Of a stretch of 64,000 nucleotides of DNA, positions 9,864 through 18,971 are shown piece by piece. Each line of letters begins with the position of its first letter. Within the stretch, counting starts at the first letter, position 1. The notes under the pieces were generated by a model. The model worked only from the letters and a program-made list of their open reading frames with translations. It did no database searches and was not told the DNA's origin. Position numbers and translations under genes: made by a program. The stretch is from Mycobacterium deserti (GTDB lineage Bacteria; Actinomycetota; Actinomycetes; Mycobacteriales; Mycobacteriaceae), in contig NZ_JAODWD010000003.1 in the NCBI RefSeq assembly GCF_025345615.1, positions 930,001-994,000 of the forward strand. The letters are read 5' to 3'.

Positions 9864-10504
9864 TGGTGGTCGACGACCATCCGATCTGGCGGGATGCGGT
9901 GGCGCGGGATCTCGCAGAGGACGGTTTCACGGTGGTCGCCACCGCCGAGGGGGTGGCTGCCGCGCGGCGCCGGGCGGCGGTGGTGACCCCGGACGTCGTG
10001 CTGATGGACATGCGACTCGCCGACGGTAACGGTGCCCAGGCCACCGCTGAGGTGCTCGCGGTGTCGCCGTCGTCGCGCATCCTGGTGCTGTCGGCGTCCG
10101 ACGAGCGCGAAGATGTTCTCGAAGCTGTGAAGGCAGGCGCCACAGGATATCTCGTGAAGTCGGCGTCCAAGCAGGAGCTCGGCGACGCGGTGCGCGCCAC
10201 CGCAGACGGCCGCGCGGTGTTCACGCCCGGGCTGGCCGGGCTGGTGCTGGGAGAGTACCGGCGCATCGCGCAATCCAGGCAGACGGGCGCCGCGGGAACG
10301 TCCGTGCCGAGTCTGACCGAGCGTGAGACCGAGATCCTGCGCTACGTCGCGAAAGGTATGACTGCCAAACAGATCGCCGGCCGGTTGTCGTTGAGCCACC
10401 GGACCGTCGAGAACCATGTGCAGGCCACGTTCCGCAAGCTCCAAGTCGCCAACCGAGTGGAACTGGCCCGGTACGCGATCGAGCACGGGCTGGATTCCGA
10501 ATAG
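9836..10504 (+). CDS. LuxR-family response regulator, partner of the upstream kinase
   Basis: The 222-aa regulator has a receiver domain with the acidic pair DD at 13-14, the phospho-acceptor Asp58 in VVLMDMRLADG and a conserved Lys in YLVKSASK. A LuxR-type DNA-binding helix-turn-helix follows at the C-terminus (LTERETEILRYVAKG, LSHRTVENHV). ATG at 9836 overlaps the kinase gene by 28 bp, which fits a translationally coupled two-component pair; the frame is open back to 9785. Confidence 0.9.
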   Translation: MGVDGSPTVMVVDDHPIWRDAVARDLAEDGFTVVATAEGVAAARRRAAVVTPDVVLMDMRLADGNGAQATAEVLAVSPSSRILVLSASDEREDVLEAVKAGATGYLVKSASKQELGDAVRATADGRAVFTPGLAGLVLGEYRRIAQSRQTGAAGTSVPSLTERETEILRYVAKGMTAKQIAGRLSLSHRTVENHVQATFRKLQVANRVELARYAIEHGLDSE

Positions 10505-10557
10505 CCGAGTAGTCCTACTCATCCGCAATCGGCGCCATTGCTGCGACGATATCGGCC

Positions 10558-12411
10558 ATGACCGAACCGCATCGCGCCGTCATCGCCCGGTTGTTGACCG
10601 ACTTCGCCGCGATCTCTACGCAACTCGCGCGGGTCTCGACCGACTTGACGGAATTGGACCGGCTGCTGTCGGAGTCGCCGCAAGCCGCGGCGCACTCGCC
10701 TGCGCCCCCGGCACCGCAGTATCAACCGCCGACATATCAGGCACCGCAGTACTGGCCGCAGTACCACGCCCAGTACGCCCAGCCCCAGTACGCACCGGCC
10801 GCGCAATATCCGCCTCAGACGTCGCCTCCGCCGGTCGCTGCGGCCGTCCCTGCGGTGCGCAAGCCTCGCGGCGAAGGGTGGATCGGCAAGCTGTTGGCCG
10901 TCGCCGGGGTCGCGGTCACCCTGATCGGTGTCGTGCTGCTGCTGGTGCTCGCCGCACAGGCCGGCATCCTGCGCCCGGAATTCCGCGTCGCGGCCGGCGC
11001 CGTGCTCGCTGTCGCGCTGGTGGGTGCCGCGACCCGGTTGTCCGCGCGACCAGGCGGACGGGTCGGTGCCATCGCGCTGGCGGCCACGGGGATCGCCGCG
11101 GCCTACATCGACGTCATCGCTGTCACCACGATCTACGACTGGGTGAGCGCGCCCGTCGGTCTCGTCATCGCGGCAGTCGTCGCCGGCGCCGGGCTCACGC
11201 TGGCCCGCCGCTGGGACTCTGAGCACCTGGGCCTTTTGGTATTGGTGCCACTGATCGTGCTGGCGCCCGTTGTCGTCGGCGGTATCACGTTGTTGCTGGT
11301 CGGCTTCATGCTCGCGCTGGCCGCGGCGTCGCTACCAGTGCAATTCGGCAAGGACTGGGTGTGGCTGCATGCCGCGCGCACCGCGGCCACCGCGGCGCCG
11401 CTTCTGGTGGCGCTCGTTGCGGTGTACTTCGACGACCGCCATGACGCGTGGTTGGTCGGTGCCTGCGGCATCGCGGCGGTACTCGCCATCACCGGTGCGC
11501 TGATCCTGTTGCCCCGCACGCGGAACCGCGTCGCGATCGCGCTGATGACCGGTGCGGGCGTACTACCCGTGCTGTCCGCAGGGCTGGCCGTGGACCGGGT
11601 GATCGCCGCTTTGATGGCGGCCGCGCTCGCGTCGGCACTGCTGGGCATCGTGTCCATCGGCGATCGGCTGCCCGGGGTGGACGGCGCCGTCCGCCGAGTC
11701 TGGGCCGCGTTGTCCGCGGTGTCGGCGGTGATCGCCGTCCTCGTCGCCTTCAACGGCGAGGTTGCGGCGCCGCTGCTGCTGGCGATGGCGGCCGTGGTCG
11801 CCATCGGAGGTCGTCGCGAACCGGTCGCCCGGTGCGTGGCAATCGGTTTCGCGGTAATCGGCGCCGTGGTCTACCTCGCCTACGCATCGCCCAGCACCCT
11901 GGTCGAAGCGACCGAGACAAGCGTCCCGGATGCCGTCTCGATACTGATCGCCAGCCTGCTGCTCATCGGGTGTGCCGTAGCGATCGTATGGTCGTTCCCA
12001 CACCGCGAACCTGCGGCCTGGGCAGGCGCGGCGGCGGTGAGCATCTACGCGGTGACAGCGTTCACAGTCACCGTCGGAGTGTTGATCGGCGGTGAGGGTG
12101 CAGGCTTCTTCGCCGGTCACGTCGCCGCGACCATCTGCTGGATCGCGATGGCCGCGGCGCTGTTCGGATACGCGGCGCGGGTCGCTCGCACCGAGCGGTC
12201 GGTGCCGATCGGCGGGGGATTGGCTCTGGTGGCCGCCGCGATGGCCAAGCTGTTCCTGTTCGACCTGGGAACATTGGACGGCATCTTCCGGGTCGTCGTC
12301 TTCATCGTCGTGGGCCTCGTGCTTCTGGGCATGGGCGCGGGTTATGCGCGGCTCCTGGAGAAGCAGGACCAGCAGAACGCGCCCGCAGATGTGACCGCTA
12401 CCACACCGTAA
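10558..12411 (+). CDS. DUF2339 multi-spanning membrane protein
   Basis: The 617-aa protein starts with a short helical segment (TDFAAISTQLARVSTDL), then a Pro/Gln/Tyr-rich linker with PQY repeats (residues 40-90), then about 16-18 hydrophobic helices to the C-terminus (FDLGTLDGIFRVVVFIVVG, characteristic of DUF2339). A charged KPRGEGWIGK segment precedes the first helix. The function of the family is not established. A hexamer GACGAT ends 7 nt before the ATG, so the transcript may be leaderless. Confidence 0.85.
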   Translation: MTEPHRAVIARLLTDFAAISTQLARVSTDLTELDRLLSESPQAAAHSPAPPAPQYQPPTYQAPQYWPQYHAQYAQPQYAPAAQYPPQTSPPPVAAAVPAVRKPRGEGWIGKLLAVAGVAVTLIGVVLLLVLAAQAGILRPEFRVAAGAVLAVALVGAATRLSARPGGRVGAIALAATGIAAAYIDVIAVTTIYDWVSAPVGLVIAAVVAGAGLTLARRWDSEHLGLLVLVPLIVLAPVVVGGITLLLVGFMLALAAASLPVQFGKDWVWLHAARTAATAAPLLVALVAVYFDDRHDAWLVGACGIAAVLAITGALILLPRTRNRVAIALMTGAGVLPVLSAGLAVDRVIAALMAAALASALLGIVSIGDRLPGVDGAVRRVWAALSAVSAVIAVLVAFNGEVAAPLLLAMAAVVAIGGRREPVARCVAIGFAVIGAVVYLAYASPSTLVEATETSVPDAVSILIASLLLIGCAVAIVWSFPHREPAAWAGAAAVSIYAVTAFTVTVGVLIGGEGAGFFAGHVAATICWIAMAAALFGYAARVARTERSVPIGGGLALVAAAMAKLFLFDLGTLDGIFRVVVFIVVGLVLLGMGAGYARLLEKQDQQNAPADVTATTP

Positions 12412-12449
12412 ATTGGAGTCATTCCAGATTAGATGACGTTGAGTAGAGC

Positions 12450-12941
12450 ATGACCACTACAATTCGTCGCACCGAATCCGAAGTACAGGGCTTTCAAGCG
12501 TCGCCGGAACTGACCGCCAGCCTGCAGCGTGTCCTCGTCGACCTGATCGAGCTCCATCTGCAGGGCAAGCAGGCGCACTGGAACGTGGTGGGGTCGAACT
12601 TCCGCGACCTCCATCTGCAACTCGACGAATTGGTCGACTTCGCCCGTGCGGGCAGCGACACCATCGCCGAGCGGATGCGCGCGCTCGACGCCGTACCCGA
12701 CGGACGGTCCGACACCGTGGCAGCCGGGACCACCCTTCCGCAGTTCCCGGCATACGAGCAGAGCACCGGCGAGGTCGTCGACCTCATCGCCGGCCGGATC
12801 TACGCGGCTGTCGACACCATGCGCACCGTGCACGACGCGGTCGACGCCGAGGATCCCAGCACCGCCGACATCCTGCATTCGCTGATCGACGGCCTGGAGA
12901 AGCTGGCCTGGTTGATCAAGTCGGAGAACCGCAAGGTCTAG
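12450..12941 (+). CDS. dps: Dps-family DNA-protecting ferritin-like protein
   Basis: The 163-aa protein is a four-helix Dps/MrgA homologue: the ferroxidase-site signature is visible as KQAHWNVVGSNFRDLHLQLDEL (iron-ligand His, Asp and Glu), and the usual Dps length is met. It would form dodecamers that oxidise and store iron and protect DNA in starvation or oxidative stress. Its 3' end overlaps that of the convergent TetR gene by 4 bp. Confidence 0.9.
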   Translation: MTTTIRRTESEVQGFQASPELTASLQRVLVDLIELHLQGKQAHWNVVGSNFRDLHLQLDELVDFARAGSDTIAERMRALDAVPDGRSDTVAAGTTLPQFPAYEQSTGEVVDLIAGRIYAAVDTMRTVHDAVDAEDPSTADILHSLIDGLEKLAWLIKSENRKV

Positions 12942-13555
12942 TCCGGTCGGGCGCACACGACGTCAACTGTGGCGTCGATGAGTGCGTCGAGCTCATCTCG
13001 GCTTGCGCCCATTCGTGCGCGAACAGCGAGCGTGTTCAAAGCGGCGGTCGCGATACGGGCGAGCGCGTCGGGCGCGTGCGGAGAAAGTTCCCCCTGCCGC
13101 TCGGCGCGCTCGAATCGTTCGGCGAACGCCTCGGTGAAGGCGGTCATGGTCGCTTCGACCTCGATACGGGTCGCTTCATCGGCATTCGCTTCGGTGACCG
13201 CGGTGCCGATCAGGAAACACCCTCGCGCCCCCTGCTCACCTACCAGGTAGAAATCCCGGGCCTCGCGGTAAACGGCGCGAAGCCCGTCGCGCAAGGGCAG
13301 CGCTTCGGTTAGGGCGGATGCCAGCCAATCGCGCGAGTTCTGGGCGTAGTCGGTCACACACCGTCGGTACAGCGCGCGTTTGTCGCCGAATGCGGCGTAG
13401 ATGCTTGGCCGGTTCATTTCCATGCGTGCCGCGAGGTCGTCGAGCGATGTGGCCGCAAAGCCGTTGAGCCAGAACGTGTCACGTGCCCGCCGCAGGGCGA
13501 CCGCAGGGTTGTACGCGCGCGGCCGGCCCCGCTTGTTCGGAGAAGCTCTGGTCAT
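12938..13555 (-). CDS. TetR/AcrR-family transcriptional regulator
   Basis: The 205-aa protein has a basic N-terminus (RASPNKRGRPRAYNP), a TetR helix-turn-helix (FWLNGFAATSLDDLAARMEMNRPSIYAAFGDKRALY, residues about 30-65) and a C-terminal helical ligand domain related to TetR_C_33-like proteins. It is divergently transcribed from an alpha/beta hydrolase gene with only 29 bp between start codons, so it almost certainly controls that gene and itself. Confidence 0.9.
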   Translation of the reverse strand: MTRASPNKRGRPRAYNPAVALRRARDTFWLNGFAATSLDDLAARMEMNRPSIYAAFGDKRALYRRCVTDYAQNSRDWLASALTEALPLRDGLRAVYREARDFYLVGEQGARGCFLIGTAVTEANADEATRIEVEATMTAFTEAFAERFERAERQGELSPHAPDALARIATAALNTLAVRARMGASRDELDALIDATVDVVCARPD

Positions 13556-13584
13556 GCACCGAATTTTATACTAATTTGAACAAA
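13556..13584. promoter_or_regulatory. Overlapping divergent promoters between tetR and hydrolase genes
   Basis: The 29-bp intergenic spacer is strikingly AT-rich for this genome. It holds TATACT (13567-13572) as a -10 for the plus-strand hydrolase and, on the minus strand, TAGTAT/TATAAA for the tetR gene. Neither gene has room for a Shine-Dalgarno leader, so both mRNAs should have very short leaders. A TetR operator must overlap these elements, but no clean palindrome is visible. Confidence 0.55.
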
Positions 13585-14397
13585 ATGAACGTGTTCCACG
13601 TCGAGCAGGGCGAAGGTGAACCGGTTCTTCTGCTCCACGGATATCCGCAGAGTGCCTCTTGTTGGCGCCATCAGATCGACGCCCTGGCGCAGAATCACCG
13701 CGTAATCGCGCCCGATTGGCCGGGTTTCGGTCGTTCGGAGCCCCCGGATTCGCCGCCGACCTATGACAACGAGGTCGACCGGATCGGCACGCTGGCCGAT
13801 TCGTTGGGGCTCGACCGCTTCAACCTCGTCGCCCACGACTACGGCGGTTTCCTCGGGCTGGGATTCGTGCTGCGCCACCCGGGACGGGTTACGCGGCTTG
13901 CGTTGCTGAACACGCGGGCGCACAACATCTTCCGGCCCTGGTTCTACCGCTTCTCGCAGGGTCAGCGGTGGGCCGCAATGAACGCGCCGTCGGTGCTGCG
14001 CAGGTTACCGCTGCGCCTGCTGCATCATGTCGCGCTTCGTCCGTACCGCCGACTCGGCTGTTTCGACGACGCCATGGAAGACGAGTACCTCGGATGGATG
14101 GACTCTGCCCGGGGAAGGCGCACGTTCGTCGATTTCTTCACCCATTATCACCTGCCGGCTGTGTCCGGTCTCGCCGACGGACTGCCGCACATCGGTTGTC
14201 CGACCGCGATCATCTGGGGTGACCGCGACCGATATATCCCCTTCGCCACCGCCCGGGAGCTGGCCGAGCGCATCCCGGGTGCGACGTTGACGCGGCTGTC
14301 GGGCGGCGACCACTACATCATGGAAGAACGGCCCACAGAGGTGACCGCCGCGCTGCGGGACCTGCTTGCGCGAAAACCGGTCCATTCCCGCGGCTAG
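13585..14397 (+). CDS. Alpha/beta hydrolase with Asp nucleophile (dehalogenase/epoxide-hydrolase type)
   Basis: The 270-aa enzyme has the oxyanion motif HGYPQ (residues 19-23), a nucleophile elbow VAHDYGG with Asp85 in place of Ser, and a C-terminal catalytic His in GGDHYIMEERP. An Asp nucleophile is the mark of haloalkane/haloacetate dehalogenases and epoxide hydrolases. The substrate is unknown. ATG at 13585 fits the alignment start of the family; the frame is open back into the tetR gene to 13483. It is probably repressed by the adjacent TetR. Confidence 0.85.
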   Translation: MNVFHVEQGEGEPVLLLHGYPQSASCWRHQIDALAQNHRVIAPDWPGFGRSEPPDSPPTYDNEVDRIGTLADSLGLDRFNLVAHDYGGFLGLGFVLRHPGRVTRLALLNTRAHNIFRPWFYRFSQGQRWAAMNAPSVLRRLPLRLLHHVALRPYRRLGCFDDAMEDEYLGWMDSARGRRTFVDFFTHYHLPAVSGLADGLPHIGCPTAIIWGDRDRYIPFATARELAERIPGATLTRLSGGDHYIMEERPTEVTAALRDLLARKPVHSRG

Positions 14398-15689
14398 GAC
14401 CGCCCCGCCACAACGTCGCGTTCGACGGCGTGGCGCACCGCCTCGTCGTTGCGGCGCCCCACCAGGTACCAGGTGTGCATCAAGCCCTTGCCCTTCACAT
14501 CGACCTCTCCACGCTCTTCTAGTACAAATGCGTGGTTCAGCCGTTCATACACGTTGTGGGGCACCTGAATTCGACCCTCGACATCGGTGGACTCCATGCG
14601 CGACGCGACGTTGACCGCGTCACCCCACACGTCGTAGAAGAACTTGCGGGCACCGACCACGCCGGCAACGACGGGGCCCGCCGCCAGGCCGATGCGCAGG
14701 GGCACTGCCCGCCCGCCGGGATCGGTGAGGTCGGCGACCGCGTCGGCCATGTCCAACGCCAGGCAGGCCAGAGCCTCCATGTGATCGGACCGCGGGTGCG
14801 GCACCCCGCTGACCACCATGTAGGAGTCGCCGCTGGTCTTGACCTTCTCCAAACCGTGCCGGTCGACCAACGCGTCGAGATCGGTGTAGAGGCGATCGAG
14901 GAAGCGAACGAGGTCGCTCGGCGTGGTGTCGCTGGCCCGCTTGGTGTATCCGGCGATGTCGGCGAACAGGATTGAGGCGTCGTCGTATTTGTCGGCGATG
15001 ACGGTGCGGCTCGGATCCTTCAGCCGTTCGGCGATGGTCGCGGGCAGGATGTTGGTGAGCAGCCGTTCGGATCGCTCGTACTCGGCTTCCATCGCTTCTC
15101 GGGCCCGCCTGATCTCGCGCAGCGCGAAGCTCACCACCGCGACCACCATGATCCACGCGGTGACCACCGTCAGAATGAACCCGGTCTGGAACGACCAGTC
15201 AGGTTGCACCCCGGTGTTGTCCGGGACCAGCAGCTCGAGTGCGATCACGGTGGCGCCGCTCAGTGCTGCCAGGGCCCACGTCAACACCAGACGGTCGCTT
15301 CCGAGGATCAGCGCCATCAGGGTTGCCGCGACCAGGTAGTAGAACGGGAGACCGGAGCCGGTGCCCAGATGCCAGCACACCACAGTGATCGAGGCGTAGG
15401 CCGCGAAGAAGAACACCAGGGCGGGGACCAGCTCGCCGAACCGGTACAGCAGCGGAATGAGGTAGAAGACCGCGGCGCTGGCCAGGTTCACCGCGCCGAT
15501 CCACCACTCGTCTCCCCGGTACACGAACACGCCCTGAACACCGAAGAAAGCGCTGACCACCGCCGCGATACGGCTCGTGACCGTCAGCAGCCGAAGGTGG
15601 CGGGCGGTTCGTTGCGCGTGATGACGAGTGCGAGCCGGGATGCGACTCTCCAGCGCAACCTCTGGCACACAGACCGGACGTACGCCCAC
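14394..15689 (-). CDS. Membrane-anchored class III adenylyl cyclase (Rv1625c-like)
   Basis: The 431-aa protein has six membrane helices (residues about 38-192), a signalling helix (REIRRAREAMEAEYERSERLLTNILP) and a class III cyclase domain. The metal-binding Asp residues are Asp244 (LFADIAGYT) and Asp288 (SGDSY). The substrate-selecting residues Lys284 and Asp353 (YDVWGDAVNVASRME) and the transition-state Asn360 and Arg364 are all present, so it should make cAMP. This is the layout of M. tuberculosis Rv1625c, with which it is syntenic next to tRNA-Leu/pdtaR. The start is GTG. Confidence 0.92.
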   Translation of the reverse strand: MGVRPVCVPEVALESRIPARTRHHAQRTARHLRLLTVTSRIAAVVSAFFGVQGVFVYRGDEWWIGAVNLASAAVFYLIPLLYRFGELVPALVFFFAAYASITVVCWHLGTGSGLPFYYLVAATLMALILGSDRLVLTWALAALSGATVIALELLVPDNTGVQPDWSFQTGFILTVVTAWIMVVAVVSFALREIRRAREAMEAEYERSERLLTNILPATIAERLKDPSRTVIADKYDDASILFADIAGYTKRASDTTPSDLVRFLDRLYTDLDALVDRHGLEKVKTSGDSYMVVSGVPHPRSDHMEALACLALDMADAVADLTDPGGRAVPLRIGLAAGPVVAGVVGARKFFYDVWGDAVNVASRMESTDVEGRIQVPHNVYERLNHAFVLEERGEVDVKGKGLMHTWYLVGRRNDEAVRHAVERDVVAGRS

Positions 15690-16336
15690 AGGGCAAGCCT
15701 ATCGCCGTACCGGGTGTCCACCTGGGGTTTTCGCCTGTTTGCTCGGACGCTGTCGCCGTCCGTTGTGGCGCAATCTGAGCTTTGCTTGATTGATCATTGC
15801 GTTAGCTTGTATTGCGGTTGGCTATCCGGCCCGCCGCGCTCTTGATGCGGCGGCTCGAACAGACGCAGCGACCGTGGCAGAAGTCGCTGCGAGTGGAGCC
15901 TGGCAACAACGAGAAGTTTGCGAGATTTCGCCCCTGCCGACGCGGAAATCCGGGACTACTTATTTGCACCAACGCTGATTATTGGTGAGCGCAAGGTTGC
16001 CTCGCTGCTTCTTGCGGACGCGGCTCCGCGGTCTCTGCGCATTCCTGGGCTGATATTTGACCTTGATATCAGCCCATTACGCAGTACTCCAGGGTGTAGC
16101 AGAACTAATTCCCAGTTTGTAGTAACGAAATGAGCCGATCGGTACGCAATTTTGCTCTGCGAGCACATTTGCGCTGTCCTCGGGCATGTTTCAGCGCAAA
16201 GGCTTGGATAATGAAGTCTCGGCGAGATGGGGCGATCGGCGTTGCAGAGTTTCTGCAATTGGGCCTGCTTCTTTTGACCGAATGGGCTAATTTGAGTCGG
16301 TCACACCCCAGACCCAGAACTGAAACAGGAGCGACC
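15690..16336. other. Long low-GC intergenic region
   Basis: This 647-bp stretch between the cyclase start and the glycoside hydrolase start has no convincing gene: codon use is unlike its neighbours, and the one long frame (16130 onward) merely runs into the hydrolase gene. Its base composition is clearly less GC-rich than the rest of the window. It contains a perfect inverted repeat (16047-16075), a GATAAT hexamer near 16207 and the ribosome site of the hydrolase gene. It may be a long regulatory leader or relic DNA. Confidence 0.6.
16047..16075. repeat. Inverted repeat upstream of glycoside hydrolase gene
   Basis: Two perfect 10-bp arms (GGGCTGATAT and ATATCAGCCC) flank a 9-nt loop containing TTGACC. 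There is no T-run after it, so it reads better as an operator or RNA hairpin than as a terminator. Confidence 0.6.
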
Positions 16337-18421
16337 ATGAGGCGCGACATCAAGCGTCGGATACGGCGCTATGCGATAGCTACCGTGATTGCCGCCGCCC
16401 CGGCCGCAGTCCTGTGCGCGTATGTCACTAATTTGCTCGTTCCCACGGAGCCGGTCCCGAGGCAGGTGAGCTACGAATACATCCCCACCGCGGTGATCAA
16501 CGAGTCCAACGAAACCATCGGGATCGCGGACTCGGATATCTACGGCTTGTCACTGCCGAACGGCCAGATGGACACGGCGATGATCGACAAGCACCTCACT
16601 GAGATGCAGAAGTTGGGCGTCAACACGGTCCGTGTGCTGATTCCGTGGGCCGATATCCAGCCAGTACCGCCAGGTCAGTTCCCCACTCCCGAGTGGGAGG
16701 AGTCGATGTGGACCCGGTCGCAGTACATCATCGACAAGGCGTCGTCGCTCGGCATGGGGGTTCTGGGGGTACTGAACACGACACCGGCGTGGGGCGATGA
16801 TCCGGACGAGCCGGGATACGGGATTTACACGCCCCCCGACCCCGATCTGTACGCGGCCTGGGCGGCCACGGTCGCGGAGAGGTTCCAGGGCAAGGTGTCG
16901 GCCTACGAGATCTGGAACGAGCCGAATTACGCCGCGTACTGGACGGCGGGGCCTGACCCGGCGCATTACACCGAGATCCTCAAGGCCGCGTACGCGGCCA
17001 TCAAGGGAGTCGATGACGAGGCGCTCGTGGTCGCGGGTGTGCTTGGCACGGTGCAGAATTCGGGCGTGACGATGAACCCGGTGTCGTTCATCGAGCAGAT
17101 GTACGCCAACGACGCCAAGGGGTTCTTCGACGCGCTGTCGATCCATCCGTACAACTACCAGGTCAAGTTCTCGCAGGGTCTCGACCCGACTAATCAGTGG
17201 CAGACACCGCTCGAGCAGCTCATTGCTATCCGTCAGCTGATGTTGGCCAACGGCGACGAAGAGCTAAAGATCTGGGCTACCGAATACGGTCTCAGCACCA
17301 CCATCACAGATGAGGCGACGCAGGCGGCGTGGGTGAAGGACTTCCTCGACACCTGGAAGGACCTCGACTACACGGGGCCGGCCTTCCTCTACACCCTGCG
17401 CGACCGCCTGAACACCACGACTGAGGAAGGCTCGATGGGCATCTTCAGGTATGACTGGGGACGCAAGCTGGTGGCGGACGTCATCTGCCAGGCGACCGGC
17501 GCTTGCGAGGACCCAGGTGAAGAGCCGGGCGAAAACCCCCCGAACCCCGGTGAGGCACTCGCCCAAGCCATCCAGGCCATCGTTCAACAGCTGTATACGG
17601 TTGTCGCGCAGGCTTTCACGCAGCTCGCTAATCAGATCGTCAGCGCGATCACCGAGGCGCTCAGCAATCTGTTCTCTGCCGTCAATCCTGCTCCGGCCAT
17701 CGCCGACGTGCCGACCGAGGCTCGGCTCGCCATCGCCAGCGCCGTCACCACGGCGACCGCCGAGGTGACGGGCGAGGAGACCCCGGTCGACGCGCTGAAC
17801 ACCGCGCCGGCCGGCGAACCGGCGCCTGATGCAGGCGAGGCCGAGGTGCCGCAGCCCGAGGTCACCGAACCCGAGGTGACCGAGCCCGTGCTGACGGAGC
17901 CTGAGGTGACGGAGCCTGAGGTGACTGAGCCTGAAGTGACTCAGCCTGAGGTGACTGAGCCGGAGGTGACTGAGCCGGAGGTGACCGAGCCGGAGGTGAC
18001 CGAGGAGCCAGAGGCCACGGAAACCGAGGACCCGGTGGTCGACGAGGCCGACGAGCCTCTGACGTCGGACGAGCCCGAGACCTCCGATGAGCCGAAGGAC
18101 GAGTCGGACAGCCGCGACGACAACGAGTCGCCGTCGGGCGGAGACGCGAAGGCTGACGACGACGCATCGGAATCCGACGGGCCGGGCAACGCCGACGCCA
18201 ACGGCTCGACTGGAAACAACGGAGGGGCCGGTGCCAACGGATCAGGTGGCGGCGCCGGCTCCGGCAGCGGTGCGGGATCGGCGGGCGGTGCCGGATCGGG
18301 CGGAATCGGCGGTTCCGACGGTGGCGGCGGTTCAGGCGGAAGTGACGGCGGTGGCTCCGGCGGGAGCGACAATGTCGGCTACCTCGAACCTGGTCATGGC
18401 TACGTGATCAGCGCGGCTTAA
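16337..18421 (+). CDS. Exported clan GH-A glycoside hydrolase with EPEVT repeats and Gly-rich tail
   Basis: The 694-aa protein starts with an Arg-rich N-terminus and one hydrophobic segment (residues about 12-35), a signal anchor or signal peptide. A cellulase-like TIM-barrel domain follows (residues about 50-390) with the acid/base Glu195 in YEIWNEPNY and the likely nucleophile Glu316 in WATEYGLS. Then comes a helical linker, ten tandem EPEVT-type pentapeptides, an acidic Asp/Glu/Ser stretch and a Gly/Ser-rich C-terminus ending [15 protein letters not shown] at 16337 is preceded by CAGGAG. The substrate is not known; a cell-envelope or plant polysaccharide is possible. Confidence 0.85.
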   Translation: MRRDIKRRIRRYAIATVIAAAPAAVLCAYVTNLLVPTEPVPRQVSYEYIPTAVINESNETIGIADSDIYGLSLPNGQMDTAMIDKHLTEMQKLGVNTVRVLIPWADIQPVPPGQFPTPEWEESMWTRSQYIIDKASSLGMGVLGVLNTTPAWGDDPDEPGYGIYTPPDPDLYAAWAATVAERFQGKVSAYEIWNEPNYAAYWTAGPDPAHYTEILKAAYAAIKGVDDEALVVAGVLGTVQNSGVTMNPVSFIEQMYANDAKGFFDALSIHPYNYQVKFSQGLDPTNQWQTPLEQLIAIRQLMLANGDEELKIWATEYGLSTTITDEATQAAWVKDFLDTWKDLDYTGPAFLYTLRDRLNTTTEEGSMGIFRYDWGRKLVADVICQATGACEDPGEEPGENPPNPGEALAQAIQAIVQQLYTVVAQAFTQLANQIVSAITEALSNLFSAVNPAPAIADVPTEARLAIASAVTTATAEVTGEETPVDALNTAPAGEPAPDAGEAEVPQPEVTEPEVTEPVLTEPEVTEPEVTEPEVTQPEVTEPEVTEPEVTEPEVTEEPEATETEDPVVDEADEPLTSDEPETSDEPKDESDSRDDNESPSGGDAKADDDASESDGPGNADANGSTGNNGGAGANGSGGGAGSGSGAGSAGGAGSGGIGGSDGGGGSGGSDGGGSGGSDNVGYLEPGHGYVISAA
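17852..18001 (+). repeat. Tandem 15-bp coding repeat (EPEVT x 10)
   Basis: Ten consecutive 15-bp units encode [E/Q]-P-E-V-T pentapeptides (one unit reads EPVLT) inside the glycoside hydrolase gene. The units are highly similar at DNA level, so copy number is expected to vary by slippage. The encoded segment is Pro-rich, acidic and probably extended, acting as a spacer through the cell wall. Confidence 0.9.
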
Positions 18422-18655
18422 ACCGACGACATCCGGGCGGCGTCCCTGGCTCGCAGCGCAAGCCAGAGCTCGTGGCGGTCGTGTGCAGAGTCCAGCCGCC
18501 GCCCGGTCAGTCGCTCGATGGTGATCACGCGGTTGCGCATGGTGTGGCGATGGACGTGTAGCGCACCCGCGGCCGCACCCCAGTGCCCGTTGTGGTCGAG
18601 GAACGCGGTCAGATCGCGCAGCAACTCGTCGGCGCGACCGGCCGCATCGAGGCCG
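18418..18655 (-). pseudogene. 3' remnant of a pucR-type regulator gene (C-terminal HTH only)
   Basis: On the minus strand only the last 75-80 residues resemble a protein: [16 protein letters not shown], then [14 protein letters not shown] and LTGRRLDSAHDRHELWLAL, the PucR/CdaR C-terminal helix-turn-helix. Upstream of about 18655 the frame loses all similarity and runs antisense to an agmatinase fragment. The N-terminal several hundred residues of a normal PucR regulator are missing, so this is a truncated relic. Its stop overlaps the end of the glycoside hydrolase gene by 4 bp. Confidence 0.75.
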
Positions 18656-18828
18656 GCGGGTTGACCAGTCGCGAACTTCTGCACTGCTTGCGAAACCTCG
18701 TCGGGCTCAACGTCGTCGGCGCCGACATCGGCGAGGTGGCCCTCGCGCATGACCATGCCGAGATCACCGGCATCGCGGCGGCCCGCGTCGCGTACGAGTT
18801 GCTGTCCGTGCTGGCGGCGACGCCATGA
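18631..18828 (+). pseudogene. 3' remnant of an agmatinase (speB) gene
   Basis: The plus-strand frame ending at TGA 18826-18828 encodes the characteristic agmatinase C-terminus: [17 protein letters not shown], then [18 protein letters not shown] and [20 protein letters not shown] functional enzyme of about 300+ aa would need the upstream Mn-binding His/Asp motifs, which are absent. Positions that are normally V, P and Y in the ADIVEVAPAYDHAE consensus read G, L and H, consistent with decay. It joins head-on to the pucR remnant at about 18625-18655. Confidence 0.75.
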
Positions 18829-18971
18829 ACGGGTACCGAATGGAGGCGGCGATCGCGTGCGCACTGCTGCTCATGGTGACGACACGTTCGCCAACAACCG
18901 ATCGACTGGGGCTCGGCGCAGCCGCGGTATGGACCATGAGACGCCGCCGAAGCGGCGGCCTAGCGTTCCGG

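Noticed and set aside
16130..16336. Upstream extension of the glycoside hydrolase frame
   Set aside because: The sequence before ATG 16337 has no signal-peptide order and atypical codon use, and CAGGAG precedes 16337.
17852..18001. EPEVT array as a PE/PPE or PE_PGRS protein sign, or as a CRISPR-like array
   Set aside because: The repeat is in frame, without spacers, and the N-terminus is a glycoside hydrolase, not a PE or PPE domain. No CRISPR array was seen anywhere in the window.
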